A stretch of 64,000 nt of DNA from Paenibacillus sp. sptzw28. Its GTDB lineage: Bacteria > Bacillota > Bacilli > Paenibacillales > Paenibacillaceae. The notes beneath the pieces are model-generated. The model was given only the letters and a program-made list of their open reading frames with translations. It did no database searches and was not told the DNA's origin. Of the stretch, positions 16,019 to 25,529 are shown piece by piece. The DNA lies in assembly GCF_019550795.1 (NCBI RefSeq), contig NZ_CP080545.1, positions 4,870,001-4,934,000 on the forward strand, in the 5' to 3' direction. The position numbers and the translations under genes are program-made. The first letter of the stretch is position 1. Every line of letters starts with the position of its first letter.

Positions 16019-16363
16019 TCAGCTCTTCAGCGCCTCAGCCACCTGCAGCGCGCGGTCCAGAAACTCTTCGATTTCCTCGCGCGACTTCCGCAGCTTGCTG
16101 ACAAACCTGATCAGCTCCCGGTTGTTTCGAAATGCGATGAAGCTTGGTATGCCAAGAATATTCAACTCGCTGCATAGGTCCGGCAAATCATCGCGGTCCA
16201 CCTGGACGAATCGGATGCGGCCGTCGTACTTTTCTTCAAGCTCCGGCATAAACGGTTCAATAAAGTGACAATCCTTGCACCAGGTCGTCTTGAATACTGC
16301 AACGGTCAATTGCTCGGAACCGACTGCATGACGGAAAGCTTCATCGGTTTGAATCATATCCAT
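16019..16363 (-). CDS. thioredoxin-family protein (YtpP-like)
   Basis: This 114-residue single-domain thioredoxin fold protein has WCKDC at residues 28-32 as the CxxC redox centre and the cis-proline loop GIPSF near residue 72. The substrate is unknown; it is probably a cytosolic disulfide reductase. AAGGAG lies 14 bases before ATG 16363, slightly far, with a second ATG six bases in. It is monocistronic with its own terminator. Confidence 0.88.
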   Translation of the reverse strand: MDMIQTDEAFRHAVGSEQLTVAVFKTTWCKDCHFIEPFMPELEEKYDGRIRFVQVDRDDLPDLCSELNILGIPSFIAFRNNRELIRFVSKLRKSREEIEEFLDRALQVAEALKS

Positions 16364-16401
16364 GATGTACAGTCACTCCTTCCGATTGCTTAAGATACTT
16401 A

Positions 16402-17982
16402 TTAAGGCTCCCGGACAATAACCAACATTTGGTCGCCGTACTGATCCTGCCAACTGACCGTACCGCCTAGCGCCTTCGTAAAGTCCCTGGCGGGAACATA
16501 AGTCACGCCTTTAATCAGTGTCGTCGGGAATGCCCACTTCACTTTCTTTCCGTTAATACTTGCCTGGTTGCTTCCAACCTTCACCTTTATCGTCGTGTTG
16601 GTCGCTTCGTCATACACGTTAATCGTACCAGCCGCCGAATCTTTAGTCAAAGTCGCGCCGAATCCGGATGCCGTATCGCGCAGGGGAATGAGCGTTATGC
16701 CGGCAGGCGTCTTTATAGGCCTGCTGCTGCTGTATTCCGGATGCAGCATCACCGTCTGCTTCGTAATATGCAATTGATTCCGCAGCAATCCATATATTAC
16801 CGAGTCGCTGTTAAATTGTCGAAGAATTTGATAACCTTCCATCGTTAACAAATCCGCGGCATCGAGGGAATTCTCGGATTGGACCGGAGCATCCGGCGTT
16901 ACAGTACCGTTCACGTTCCAGGATTCACCGGAAATTTTTAGCCAGATTCCCTCGATCGGCATACCTGCGAAATCTTCTCCGGTTTCGTCCGATTCCGGTT
17001 TTACGGCCGCTTCAATGGTCGATTTGCGGATATCAAGCTTATTGTCAATAAACATATCTGCCTTAATATATGTTTGCTCGTTGAACACTTGATTGATCGA
17101 TTCCGGGTCATCCTTCTCCGCTTGTTTCATTTCATCCTTGAATTGTGTCAGCATTTCGACTATGTTATCTGCCGCTTTCTGAACGGCGTCCGCCTTCTCG
17201 TCCGCCTCCGGAAGCGAACCGAAGATGCTTTCTCCAGCTGCCGCTTGAAGCGAACCGTTCTGGCTCTCCAGCGCATCCAGCAGCGCGGAGAGCATCGTCT
17301 TAAGTCCTTCTTTATCATTAATGAGTGCGTCTACATACGTTCCTATCCAATTCCATATTTCTTTGCCGTTCAGCTCGGTTTTAATATGCATGCCGTTCAC
17401 GGTTTCGCCGTTCACGGTTTCTTCTCCCGCGTTGACGGACAGGTTAGTCGGGTTAGGCAAATTATTGATCGCATAGCCGCTGACAATATCAATGATTTGT
17501 TTGCCGGCTTCCGCAGCCGACGACTGATCCGGCGCATTTTCGACCGAAGGCTGATCCTCCGCAAACATGCCTTCATTCAAATGAAGCACGATCGGTTTCT
17601 TGGCGCCTTCTATAGCAATTTCCACAAGCTCTTCGTTCATCTTCATCGAAAATCCGATGCTTTTATCTCCCAATTCCAGCTTACCGGCTATGGACATATG
17701 AGTCGAATCTGATAATTTTACACTATCCAGCTGCAATTTAATTGACGAGAAAAGCTGGAGCAGCTCCGCTTCCTCCGCCGGTATATCCTTCAGCGCATCA
17801 TCTTTAAGCAGCAGCTTGAATTCCACCGTTTCTTTACCTTCAAAAGAACTTACCTGGATGGACTGCTTCAACATTTGGTTGAAGTCGACGCCTCCTACTG
17901 CCTGACAGCCGGCAACCACCACAAGGACAAGCGCAAGTAGTACAATCCCAATCGTTTTCTTACTCCATCTCCACGTTTTCAA
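16402..17982 (-). CDS. lipoprotein with C-terminal copper-amine-oxidase-N-like domain
   Basis: This 526-residue protein has a lipoprotein signal with lipobox VAGC (Cys26) after a hydrophobic helix, so it should be anchored on the outside of the membrane. The long middle part is rich in Lys, Glu and Asp, without a clear domain. Residues from about 410 on (TPAGITLIPLRDTASGFGA through VTYVPARDFTKALGGTVSW) form the two-lobed stalk domain named after the copper amine oxidase N-terminus, common in Paenibacillus surface proteins. It is probably not an enzyme. Function is unknown; a cell-surface or wall-binding role is inferred. Confidence 0.85.
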   Translation of the reverse strand: MKTWRWSKKTIGIVLLALVLVVVAGCQAVGGVDFNQMLKQSIQVSSFEGKETVEFKLLLKDDALKDIPAEEAELLQLFSSIKLQLDSVKLSDSTHMSIAGKLELGDKSIGFSMKMNEELVEIAIEGAKKPIVLHLNEGMFAEDQPSVENAPDQSSAAEAGKQIIDIVSGYAINNLPNPTNLSVNAGEETVNGETVNGMHIKTELNGKEIWNWIGTYVDALINDKEGLKTMLSALLDALESQNGSLQAAAGESIFGSLPEADEKADAVQKAADNIVEMLTQFKDEMKQAEKDDPESINQVFNEQTYIKADMFIDNKLDIRKSTIEAAVKPESDETGEDFAGMPIEGIWLKISGESWNVNGTVTPDAPVQSENSLDAADLLTMEGYQILRQFNSDSVIYGLLRNQLHITKQTVMLHPEYSSSRPIKTPAGITLIPLRDTASGFGATLTKDSAAGTINVYDEATNTTIKVKVGSNQASINGKKVKWAFPTTLIKGVTYVPARDFTKALGGTVSWQDQYGDQMLVIVREP

Positions 17983-18060
17983 CGAAAAATCCCCTCTCTA
18001 TGGTCAAAAAGACTAATGTCTATTCTACCATGCAAAGGGGAAAAGTGGAAGATTAAGAGA

Positions 18061-19704
18061 TTAACGAGAATCCGCCTTGACGCGCGCCGTTACACGGATC
18101 AGCGGGGTCAGCACCTTACGCAGAGGTCCCGGAAGCTGACGGGCGTCATCGGCCGTGACGACACGGAGAAGCACTAATAGGACGATATATAATCCGAGCG
18201 ATACGATGCCGGTCGCGGATGCGGATATAAAGTACATCAGCTTGTGCGGCAAGCCTTTCAGCAGCCCTCGGCAAGCCATGTCTGTGATCCACCCTGCCGC
18301 AGCAGAGACGGCGATCGTTGCCATGTAGCCATACCAACGGGTACCAAGAACGGAAAGGTTCACCTCGCTGCGAATCACCCGCAGGTTCAGCGAGGCTATG
18401 ACTGTAAAGCAAAGGGTGGATGAAAGTATCAGTCCATATACACCTATAAGGGGAGCAAGCACCAGGCTCGCCACGACTTTAACGAGCAGGCCGATAATCG
18501 TATGCCGCATCGGAATGCGGGCCTTCCCCAGTCCGAATAAAATAGAGTTGCTTGTCATCATGGTGATTTGAAAGATAGTACCGGCTGTCAGAGCCGCTAC
18601 CATCCCGCTTCCGCCCGAGTCGGAGAAGAGCGCCCCGGTTACCGAAACTGCAGCGACGGTCAGAATAAGCGCCGCAGGCACACCGGTAAATACGACGATC
18701 CTCATCACAAGCGATGTTTGCCGCTGTACTTCATTCATGTTGCATACCGAATAGGCTGAGGATAAAACAGGTATAATCGAGGTGCTGAGAGCGATCGCCA
18801 GAATCGGCGGTATACCCGCGATCGCCTGCGCTTTCATCCCGAGCCAATTCAGAACCTGTTTGGCTGTCTCGTGATCGTAATAGGCGCCCGTGAGCTTATT
18901 AAATAATGACGAATCGAAGGTGTACATAAATTGCACCGTCATTGCTGCCACCACAATCGGGACAGACATGTTGAACATCTCTTTATAGATAGATGAGTAT
19001 GACAACTTGCGCACGCCGCTTGAAGCCGCTTGTGATGAAGCGGCAGCATCCAGCGTGTCTTGTTTCTTCAGCTTCCTCGCGTAATACAGCATAACGGCAA
19101 ATGCGCCGATGCTTCCGAATACACTTCCGAAGGTAGCGGCAGCCGCAATCCAGCGGTCGCCCCATCCCCATGAAATTACAAGAAGCGCAAGTCCCACTGA
19201 AGTAAGGACACGCATCACTTGTTCAATGATTTGAGACAAGCCGCCTGCCACCATCATCTGTCTGCCCTGAAAATAACCTCTCATCATCGCAATGACCGGA
19301 AAGAGCAGAAGTGCCGGAGCAATCGCTCTTACAGAAGCGTCCGCACCGGGGTGTTCTGTTATCTTGGTGGCATACACCGGTGCAAGTCCATACATTAGCA
19401 GAGCAATAATAACGCCTGTTACCGCTCCGAACCACAGAGCGGCACGATAGATTCGCTGTGCTTCGAACGGTCGGCCGAGGGCATACCGTTCGGAAATCAT
19501 TTTGCTGATCGCGCTTGGGATACCTCCCGTAGCTATAATGAGCAGCATCATATAAACATTATTGGCGACAACGAAATAATCGCCGCTGTCTTTACTCAGC
19601 ATGTGTTCCAGCGGAACACGCTGGAAAATGCCCAAAAACCTGGCTACCAGCGCCGCCGCCGCAAGTATGATCGTACCTTTGATCAAGGAGTCCTTTTTAA
19701 CCAT
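18061..19704 (-). CDS. MOP-superfamily flippase, YtgP/SpoVB/MurJ-like
   Basis: This 547-residue protein has about 14 membrane helices and the polysaccharide-flippase fold. The N-terminal LIKGTIILAAAALVARFLGI and the following GDYFVVANNVYMMLL and GGIPSAISKMISE blocks match YtgP/SpoVB proteins, which are linked to lipid II or other wall-precursor export. SpoVB proper acts in spore cortex synthesis, so this could be a vegetative or sporulation flippase. TAGGAGAC lies 13 bases before ATG 19704. It ends a co-oriented HAD, DUF456, ThuA, flippase series. Confidence 0.86.
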   Translation of the reverse strand: MVKKDSLIKGTIILAAAALVARFLGIFQRVPLEHMLSKDSGDYFVVANNVYMMLLIIATGGIPSAISKMISERYALGRPFEAQRIYRAALWFGAVTGVIIALLMYGLAPVYATKITEHPGADASVRAIAPALLLFPVIAMMRGYFQGRQMMVAGGLSQIIEQVMRVLTSVGLALLVISWGWGDRWIAAAATFGSVFGSIGAFAVMLYYARKLKKQDTLDAAASSQAASSGVRKLSYSSIYKEMFNMSVPIVVAAMTVQFMYTFDSSLFNKLTGAYYDHETAKQVLNWLGMKAQAIAGIPPILAIALSTSIIPVLSSAYSVCNMNEVQRQTSLVMRIVVFTGVPAALILTVAAVSVTGALFSDSGGSGMVAALTAGTIFQITMMTSNSILFGLGKARIPMRHTIIGLLVKVVASLVLAPLIGVYGLILSSTLCFTVIASLNLRVIRSEVNLSVLGTRWYGYMATIAVSAAAGWITDMACRGLLKGLPHKLMYFISASATGIVSLGLYIVLLVLLRVVTADDARQLPGPLRKVLTPLIRVTARVKADSR

Positions 19705-19734
19705 GAGCTGCTTTATGTCTCCTAACCTGCACCA

Positions 19735-20457
19735 TTATTTCGGTTTGATTTCCTCTAGAGGCTGGTGATTGCCGCGAATCGGCGCCGCCGCTCCCGACGG
19801 TGCCGCCCAGCGAATACCGTTCTTGATGACCTGCAGTACATTCGCGTTATAGTATGTCGGATATGTCTCATGCCCGGGGCGGAAATAGAAGACCTTCCCT
19901 TGCCCGCGAAAGAACGTGCACCCGGTCCGAAATACTTCGCCGCCCTCGAACCAGCTGACAAGAACCAGCTCGTCCGGTACAGGAATATCAAAATGCTCGC
20001 CGTACATTTCTTCCTTATCAAGCACGAATTGCTCCGGAATACCGGCGGCAATCGGATGCGCGGGATTGATCACCCAAATGCGCTCCTTCTCGTCCGCTTC
20101 GCGCCATTTCAGATCGCAGCCCGTGCCCATCAGCTTCTTGAATATTTTCGAGAAATGACCCGAGTGCAGCACAATAAGCCCCATTCCGTTCATTACGCGC
20201 GCATGCACACGATCGACGATATAATCCTCAACCTTATCGTGGCCCATATGTCCCCACCAGATTAGAACATCCGTATTCGCCAGAAATTCATCGGTTAATC
20301 CGTGCTCCGGCTGATCGAGCGTAGCGGTGCGGACCTCAAAGCCGTCCGTGCCGATTCCGTCGGCAAGCGCCTTATGTATTCCGTCCGGGTAAACGCGCCG
20401 TACTTCCTCATGAAGGTTCTCATGTAGAAATTCGTTCCAAACCGTTACTTTGACCAC
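19735..20457 (-). CDS. ThuA family protein
   Basis: This 240-residue protein has the class I glutamine-amidotransferase-like fold of the ThuA (trehalose utilisation) family. Landmarks are the N-terminal [25 protein letters not shown] at about residue 65 and [16 protein letters not shown] near 195. ThuA proteins take part in disaccharide metabolism in rhizobia, but the biochemical reaction is not established. The start is GTG at 20457 with AGGAGG 8 bases ahead. It lies 18 bases after the DUF456 gene, so an operon is likely. Confidence 0.88.
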   Translation of the reverse strand: MVKVTVWNEFLHENLHEEVRRVYPDGIHKALADGIGTDGFEVRTATLDQPEHGLTDEFLANTDVLIWWGHMGHDKVEDYIVDRVHARVMNGMGLIVLHSGHFSKIFKKLMGTGCDLKWREADEKERIWVINPAHPIAAGIPEQFVLDKEEMYGEHFDIPVPDELVLVSWFEGGEVFRTGCTFFRGQGKVFYFRPGHETYPTYYNANVLQVIKNGIRWAAPSGAAAPIRGNHQPLEEIKPK

Positions 20458-20475
20458 TGCAGCCGCCTCCTAATT

Positions 20476-20952
20476 TTAAATCCAGATGAAAAAAAGAACA
20501 ATCATGATGACCTGCAGAATAATTTTTACAACCATGCTGGAAAACAGCCCTACGACCGAGCCGAAACCGACCTTCAGCGACTTGTTGAAGTCTGAGCCGA
20601 CGATAAGTTCGCCGATAACTGCGCCAATCAGCGGACCAAGAACAAGTCCGAACGCGGGAATGACGAACGGGCCGGCAATGACGCCGATCGTACTGCCGAT
20701 GACCGACGCTCGCGAGCCGCCGAAGCGTTTCACCCCCCAGGCATTAACAGCATAATCCGCCAGGAACAGCACGGCGACAATGAGCGTCTGGATTGTCCAA
20801 AACCAGAACCCGAACGGCTTGAAGGAAATGAAAAAGCCGTAAACGAAAAATGCGGCATAAATCGCAAGCGCCCCCGGCAAAATCGGAAAAATAGCGCCAG
20901 CCATCCCGACAGCGAATAAGATGACGACAATAATCCAACCCGCGATTTCCAC
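20476..20952 (-). CDS. DUF456 membrane protein
   Basis: This 158-residue protein has about four membrane helices with glycine-rich turns. The FAVGMAGAIFPILPGALAIY start and the GPLIGAVIGELIVG segment are typical of DUF456. The GTG start at 20952 follows AAGGGTGAG. It is packed between the HAD phosphatase gene (7 bases) and thuA (18 bases). No function is known for the family. Confidence 0.88.
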   Translation of the reverse strand: MEIAGWIIVVILFAVGMAGAIFPILPGALAIYAAFFVYGFFISFKPFGFWFWTIQTLIVAVLFLADYAVNAWGVKRFGGSRASVIGSTIGVIAGPFVIPAFGLVLGPLIGAVIGELIVGSDFNKSLKVGFGSVVGLFSSMVVKIILQVIMIVLFFIWI

Positions 20953-20959
20953 AGTACAC

Positions 20960-21712
20960 TCACCCTTTCAGAACAAGGTCGCGGATGAGATGCGCGACCG
21001 CATGCTCGTTGTTCGTGACGGTGACCGCATCCGCCACCGCTTTAACCGCATCCTGGGCATTGCCCACCGCTACTCCGAGGCCGGCTTCACGAATCATTGC
21101 GATATCGTTCAAGCTGTCGCCCATCGCAGCCACCTGCGACATTTCAATGCCCAGCAGGCCGCACAGCTCGCGGAGCGCACTTGCTTTGGACACGCCCTCC
21201 GGGTTCATCTCCCAGTTCAGCGGAGAAGAATTGGTGATCTCCATTCCCCCCCAGGCGGATGTCTCCTCATAGATACGGGCCAGCATTGCGGCGTCTTCCG
21301 TATAATAACCGAATTTAAGCCAGTGGTGCCCCTCGTAGTCGCCGGAGGGCTCAATCCACTTCTCCTTATTGTAAATTCCCTCGACCGAATAAGCCCAATA
21401 CCAGCATTCTTCGTTACGCAGTGCCACTTCGTGAAGCCTTCTGACCGTGCTTGGCGGCATCAGGTAACGTTTGTGCAGCACATGCGGCCTGCGCCAGATT
21501 TCACCGCCGTTGACGGTGATCATCGGAGTGTCAAGCTTCAGCTGCTCCGCATAAGCGAGCGCACTTTGAAATCCGCGTCCGGTTGCAAAACAGACCAATA
21601 TTCCCTCATCCAGTGCCCTGCGGATCCACGTTTCATTTTCACCGCTGATTTCCTGCATCTCATTAAGCAGCGTCCCGTCCATATCGAGTGCGATAAGTTT
21701 GATTTTTCCCAT
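20960..21712 (-). CDS. Cof-type HAD phosphatase
   Basis: This 250-residue haloacid dehalogenase superfamily hydrolase has motif I DMDGTLLNE with the nucleophilic Asp near residue 8, a Cof-type C2 cap, the motif III Lys in the SKASALREL segment and motif IV GDSLNDIAMI. Members dephosphorylate sugar phosphates, FMN or pyridoxal phosphate. ATG 21712 has GGGAGGAAG upstream; 21748 is a spurious upstream extension. It is the first gene of the HAD-DUF456-thuA series. Confidence 0.9.
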   Translation of the reverse strand: MGKIKLIALDMDGTLLNEMQEISGENETWIRRALDEGILVCFATGRGFQSALAYAEQLKLDTPMITVNGGEIWRRPHVLHKRYLMPPSTVRRLHEVALRNEECWYWAYSVEGIYNKEKWIEPSGDYEGHHWLKFGYYTEDAAMLARIYEETSAWGGMEITNSSPLNWEMNPEGVSKASALRELCGLLGIEMSQVAAMGDSLNDIAMIREAGLGVAVGNAQDAVKAVADAVTVTNNEHAVAHLIRDLVLKG

Positions 21713-21936
21713 TGCTTCCTCCCCGTACCTCACTGTTTCTGATAACATACCCGTGCCAAAAATCCGTCACAGGTGCATACAGCAATTTTAGCACATCCGG
21801 GTTGGATTCCAAATCCGCGAGATTAATAGGTCATATCTATTAAAAATAAACTTGTTAGCCGTTGGGCGCAAAAAAGAGGGGAAATAAAGGCAGATTCCCC
21901 CAAACTGATCAAAGCGATATTAAAAATCGGAACCTT

Positions 21937-22035
21937 CTAAACAGCGCCGCAAAGCGAAACGGCGATAGTGACTGCTGTCAGAAATAATAAGGTCCAAAAG
22001 AATCGTCGAATGGCAGGATATGTGTTCGAACGCAT
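21937..22035 (-). CDS. 32-residue putative membrane microprotein
   Basis: An ATG at 22035 follows the excellent ribosome binding site GAGGAGGGGAT. The peptide has a short basic N-terminus (RRFF) and then one hydrophobic helix, TLLFLTAVTIAVSLCGAV, to a TAG. It is likely a single-pass membrane peptide, N-terminus in by the positive-inside rule. It sits in a 500-base gap after the PBP terminator. I recognise no family. Support is the Shine-Dalgarno and the helix only; nothing else in the gap (21713-22191) looks like a gene. Confidence 0.5.
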   Translation of the reverse strand: MRSNTYPAIRRFFWTLLFLTAVTIAVSLCGAV

Positions 22036-22191
22036 AAAGGATCCCCTCCTCATTACGTCTATTCGCAAGCGTTTTACTTACCATTATCGCGAGTCATGTT
22101 TTATCATATGCAAATATCTTTCCCTTGTGCAACTTTTATTAATGCGTTGAGAGTTTCAGAAAATAATAAACAGGCCAGTCCTTTCAAAATC

Positions 22192-22222
22192 TTAAAAAAA
22201 AAACCCCCGGTTTTACCGGGAG
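22192..22222 (-). terminator. rho-independent terminator for PBP gene
   Basis: On the minus strand CTCCCGGT-AAA-ACCGGGGG is followed by a run of ten T, 26 bases past the PBP stop. Confidence 0.9.
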
Positions 22223-22248
22223 CCCTTTGCAGGAACAACTTTCGTTGT

Positions 22249-24324
22249 TTAATGCGAAGCGTTGACTTGCGTGCCGGTGCCTGCCGGTATTCCACCCGCA
22301 GCACTTGCCGCAGCGGATGCCGGCTTCTGCGGCACACCGTGCAGTCCGACGGCCTGATCGTACGCATCGAAAATCTTGCGGGCGATCGGCGCGGCGCCGC
22401 TTGCTCCGAAGCCGCCTTCAGGCACTACGACAGCTACCGCGAGAACCGGGTCCTCCGCCGGGGCATAGGCGATGAATACCGCATTATCGACGATCCCTGT
22501 GCTTACCTGCTGCTCCGAGGTACCCGTCTTTCGCAGCACCTTATATGGCGCATCATTGAATACAGGTACACTAACGTTTGCCATACCCCTTTCAATCTCG
22601 TCCCAGTACGCTTTCGGGAAAGTGATCGTATTGAGTACCTCCGGTTTGAATTTGCTTACTATGTGCCCTTCCGAGTCCTGAATTTCATTCACGAACTGGG
22701 GCTTCATTCTTTTGCCGTGGCTCGCCAGCGTCGCAGCATACTGTGCAAGCTGCAGCGTCGTGTACCGCCCCATCTGTCCGAATGACGCATAAATCAACGC
22801 AGACTGAGCACTCGCTGCCTCCCGTTCGTGAAAATAACCGATGACGCCGTTGCTTTCGTTTGGCAGACCGCTGCCAGTCGAGACGCCAAGCCCGAACTGC
22901 TTCACGTATTTATCCCATATATCGACGCCTTTATCGCCGTCTTTGCGGTACAGCGCGTCTCCGACCATTTTCGACATCCATGGATTGGATGAATGAGCGA
23001 TCGCCTGAGCGGGGTCCAGTAATCCATATGCGTGGCCTTTTGCGTTTCCGATCCGTCTACGTGTACTGGCGCCCTCTTTCCCGTAAAAAAACGCTCCGGT
23101 ATCATTCCAGGTACTCGACGTGGTAAACAGCTTTTCGTTCAGGCCGATCAGAACCGAAAGCGGCTTCTGTGTTGAACCGAGAAAGACGACCGAGGAAGGA
23201 TGCTTATTCTGCTCTTTCTTATCCTTGTAAGGTCCTATAACAGGATAAATCGCTCCGTTTAACAAGACCGGACTGATCTTGTCGTAGTCATCGGTCCCGA
23301 TTCTGCCGCCTTCCCAGATGTTCGGATCGTAATCGGGCATGCTAGCCATCGCGATAATTTTCCCGGTCTTCACCTCCATCGCAACCGCATAGCCGGTTTT
23401 GGCGTTTACGGCGCGATCACTGAGTCTCGAGGTCTGCAAATGATGCAATTGGTCCATGATGGCTTGTTGCGTCTTCAACTGCACTTCCCGGTTGATTGTC
23501 AAATACAGATTATCGCCCTTTTCAGGCTTCGTGATGGTCGGCGGACCGATGATGCGGCCCGCGGCATTAACGGGATACGTCTTCAGGCCGTTCTTACCGC
23601 GCAGGATATCCTGATACATATATTCGAGCCCGTCATATCCGACATCCTCCGTCTGCAAATACTTGAGACGCGGGTCATCGGTTTTCGCCCGGTCCTTATA
23701 CAGATTGTTCTCGGCTCCTCCGCCGAATTTTTTCAAATAACCTACGAGCTGCACCGCAAACGGACTCGGATTTTTATCATAGTGCCTGATGCTCTCCTCC
23801 ACGATGTCGGTGCCGGGGTATTGATCGCGGTTTTCCAATAAGACGGCGATCTCGCGCGTCGTCAGTCCGGTCTTGATACGGCGGGGTACCGATACGGTGT
23901 TTTTCTTATACTGAAGGTCCATGCTTTTAATTATCTCGTCGAGCGTCATTGCTTCATTTGGACTGCCGTATTTCTGAAATACAGCCAGCAGCTTCTTGGC
24001 AAGCGCAGTAGCGTTGGCTTCTACATCCTTCTGTTTTCCCGGCTCGATGGTGTAATACAATGACTGAGTCGATGTGGAATACGCGATCGGCGTGCCTCCG
24101 GAATCATAAATGTTGCCCCGGATCGGCGGGATCAGCACCGGGATTGTGCCGTTTTTCGATTCCACCTCTTTCAGCGAAGGACCGTCGACAAATTGTAAAA
24201 TCGCCAAACGAACGATAAGCACGCTGAATAAGAAAAATGTAGCAAAAAAGAATAAGTTCAACCGGAACGAGAAATTCCGCCGGTTGGCGATTTCCCGCTT
24301 TTGCGGATCGTCCTGCACGGGCAC
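22249..24324 (-). CDS. class B penicillin-binding protein (PBP2/MrdA type)
   Basis: This 691-residue bifunctional-fold DD-transpeptidase cross-links peptidoglycan on the outer face of the membrane. One N-terminal membrane anchor lies at residues 21-43 (NLFFFATFFLFSVLIVRLAI), then the PBP dimerisation region with IRGNIYDSGG near 69. Catalytic motifs are SxxK at 384-387 (STQK), SxN at 445-447 and KTGT at 599-602. This pattern fits the elongation or PbpA/PbpH group in Bacillales. The start is GTG at 24324 after AAAGGAG. The transglutaminase gene lies 25 bases upstream in the same direction, so they may be co-transcribed. Confidence 0.93.
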   Translation of the reverse strand: MPVQDDPQKREIANRRNFSFRLNLFFFATFFLFSVLIVRLAILQFVDGPSLKEVESKNGTIPVLIPPIRGNIYDSGGTPIAYSTSTQSLYYTIEPGKQKDVEANATALAKKLLAVFQKYGSPNEAMTLDEIIKSMDLQYKKNTVSVPRRIKTGLTTREIAVLLENRDQYPGTDIVEESIRHYDKNPSPFAVQLVGYLKKFGGGAENNLYKDRAKTDDPRLKYLQTEDVGYDGLEYMYQDILRGKNGLKTYPVNAAGRIIGPPTITKPEKGDNLYLTINREVQLKTQQAIMDQLHHLQTSRLSDRAVNAKTGYAVAMEVKTGKIIAMASMPDYDPNIWEGGRIGTDDYDKISPVLLNGAIYPVIGPYKDKKEQNKHPSSVVFLGSTQKPLSVLIGLNEKLFTTSSTWNDTGAFFYGKEGASTRRRIGNAKGHAYGLLDPAQAIAHSSNPWMSKMVGDALYRKDGDKGVDIWDKYVKQFGLGVSTGSGLPNESNGVIGYFHEREAASAQSALIYASFGQMGRYTTLQLAQYAATLASHGKRMKPQFVNEIQDSEGHIVSKFKPEVLNTITFPKAYWDEIERGMANVSVPVFNDAPYKVLRKTGTSEQQVSTGIVDNAVFIAYAPAEDPVLAVAVVVPEGGFGASGAAPIARKIFDAYDQAVGLHGVPQKPASAAASAAGGIPAGTGTQVNASH

Positions 24325-24349
24325 GGTTTATATCTCCTTTCAAACCTTC

Positions 24350-25513
24350 TTATGTTTCGCGTATATGCGTATTGGAAAAGCCGCGCGGGTCAAACCAATC
24401 GCCCGATGAAGCCCATGTCGCATCAAGCGGAATCCAGGCTCCGCCTTGGTCGGCAAGACGCACTTCATTCCAGGCGTGAGGACCGTAACCGCCGTTGCCG
24501 GTGGCGCCGAGTCCGGTTACGACGTGTACTTCAAGACCGACGGAGCGCGCCATAACGGCGTAAAGCCTGGCTACATCGATACATACGCCCTTGCGGGTTT
24601 TGAAGGTATCCTCGGGTGTCTGTTCCTTCCATATGCCGTGTTGCTCATAATTATTCGCCTTATCCCAATCATAGCTGATCCGCGTCCCAATCCAGTCATA
24701 AAGTGCGCGCGCTTTCTCTTTATCCGTCTTGGAATGCGCCGTAACGGATGCGGCCGCCTGCTCGATGTTCTTGGGAACGGCGGAATCGATAACTTCATAT
24801 TTCCGCTCCAGAACCCTGCGGAACTCCGACTCAACAGCCTGCGTGAATACCGGACCGCGCTTGAGCACATCGCCGGCTACAGGATTCAGGAGTTCGTCCG
24901 CCGTTTTATTATAAAGGGCGGAAGCACGGATCGAATCGGTCAGTGGCCCCCCGGGCATCAGAGATACATATACGAATAACACCGCAATCATTATCAATGC
25001 TCTCCCCGCACCGAGCAGAGTTCCAATTGCAGCTCCGGTCGTGCGGCTTGCCGCTCTGGAGAATATCCTTTCGCTTCCCGCCCTACGGTCGCCGCCGCTG
25101 CGAATCAAGGAATCGAACATTAGTCCATATAACGGGTACAGCCAGCCGAGTACATAACGGAACAAAGAATAAGCAAGCAGAAAGAGGACACCGAACCTCA
25201 GCAGTTCAAAATCGCGAAGGCTTGTGACGATCGTGTACCAAAGCTGCTTAAATGTAGTCAACTGCTCCTGCGGGACTTGAATATTGCGCGCATTCAGCCA
25301 CTCGCGCAGGATCGGGGACATCCAGGTGGCTGTCCGGCCCGCCAGCACCAGCGAGACGACTACGGTGACCGCCTGCCAAATAAAAAAGAAAAGGTGCCTC
25401 GCTGAACCCGATGCACCTCTTACCATGCCTTTAATAAGAGAACCGAACAAGACGAGCAGCACCATAAGCGCCACCGGTTCCGGCTTTAATAACGCGTGAA
25501 CCCACGTGTTCAT
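24350..25513 (-). CDS. membrane-anchored transglutaminase-like protein
   Basis: This 387-residue protein starts with several membrane helices (residues about 12-32, 40-58, 104-133 and 170-186) and ends in a transglutaminase-like fold. The papain-type triad is Cys311 (RKGVCIDVA), His346 (GPHAWNE) and Asp364 (PLDATW). It may be a cysteine protease or crosslinking enzyme acting on the cell surface or in the developing spore; the side of the membrane is uncertain. GAGGAG precedes ATG 25513. The 41-bp repeat array lies directly upstream, then a small membrane gene. PBP follows, so a wall-linked role is inferred. Confidence 0.85.
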   Translation of the reverse strand: MNTWVHALLKPEPVALMVLLVLFGSLIKGMVRGASGSARHLFFFIWQAVTVVVSLVLAGRTATWMSPILREWLNARNIQVPQEQLTTFKQLWYTIVTSLRDFELLRFGVLFLLAYSLFRYVLGWLYPLYGLMFDSLIRSGGDRRAGSERIFSRAASRTTGAAIGTLLGAGRALIMIAVLFVYVSLMPGGPLTDSIRASALYNKTADELLNPVAGDVLKRGPVFTQAVESEFRRVLERKYEVIDSAVPKNIEQAAASVTAHSKTDKEKARALYDWIGTRISYDWDKANNYEQHGIWKEQTPEDTFKTRKGVCIDVARLYAVMARSVGLEVHVVTGLGATGNGGYGPHAWNEVRLADQGGAWIPLDATWASSGDWFDPRGFSNTHIRET

Positions 25514-25529
25514 GGTCTGAGCCTCCTCA

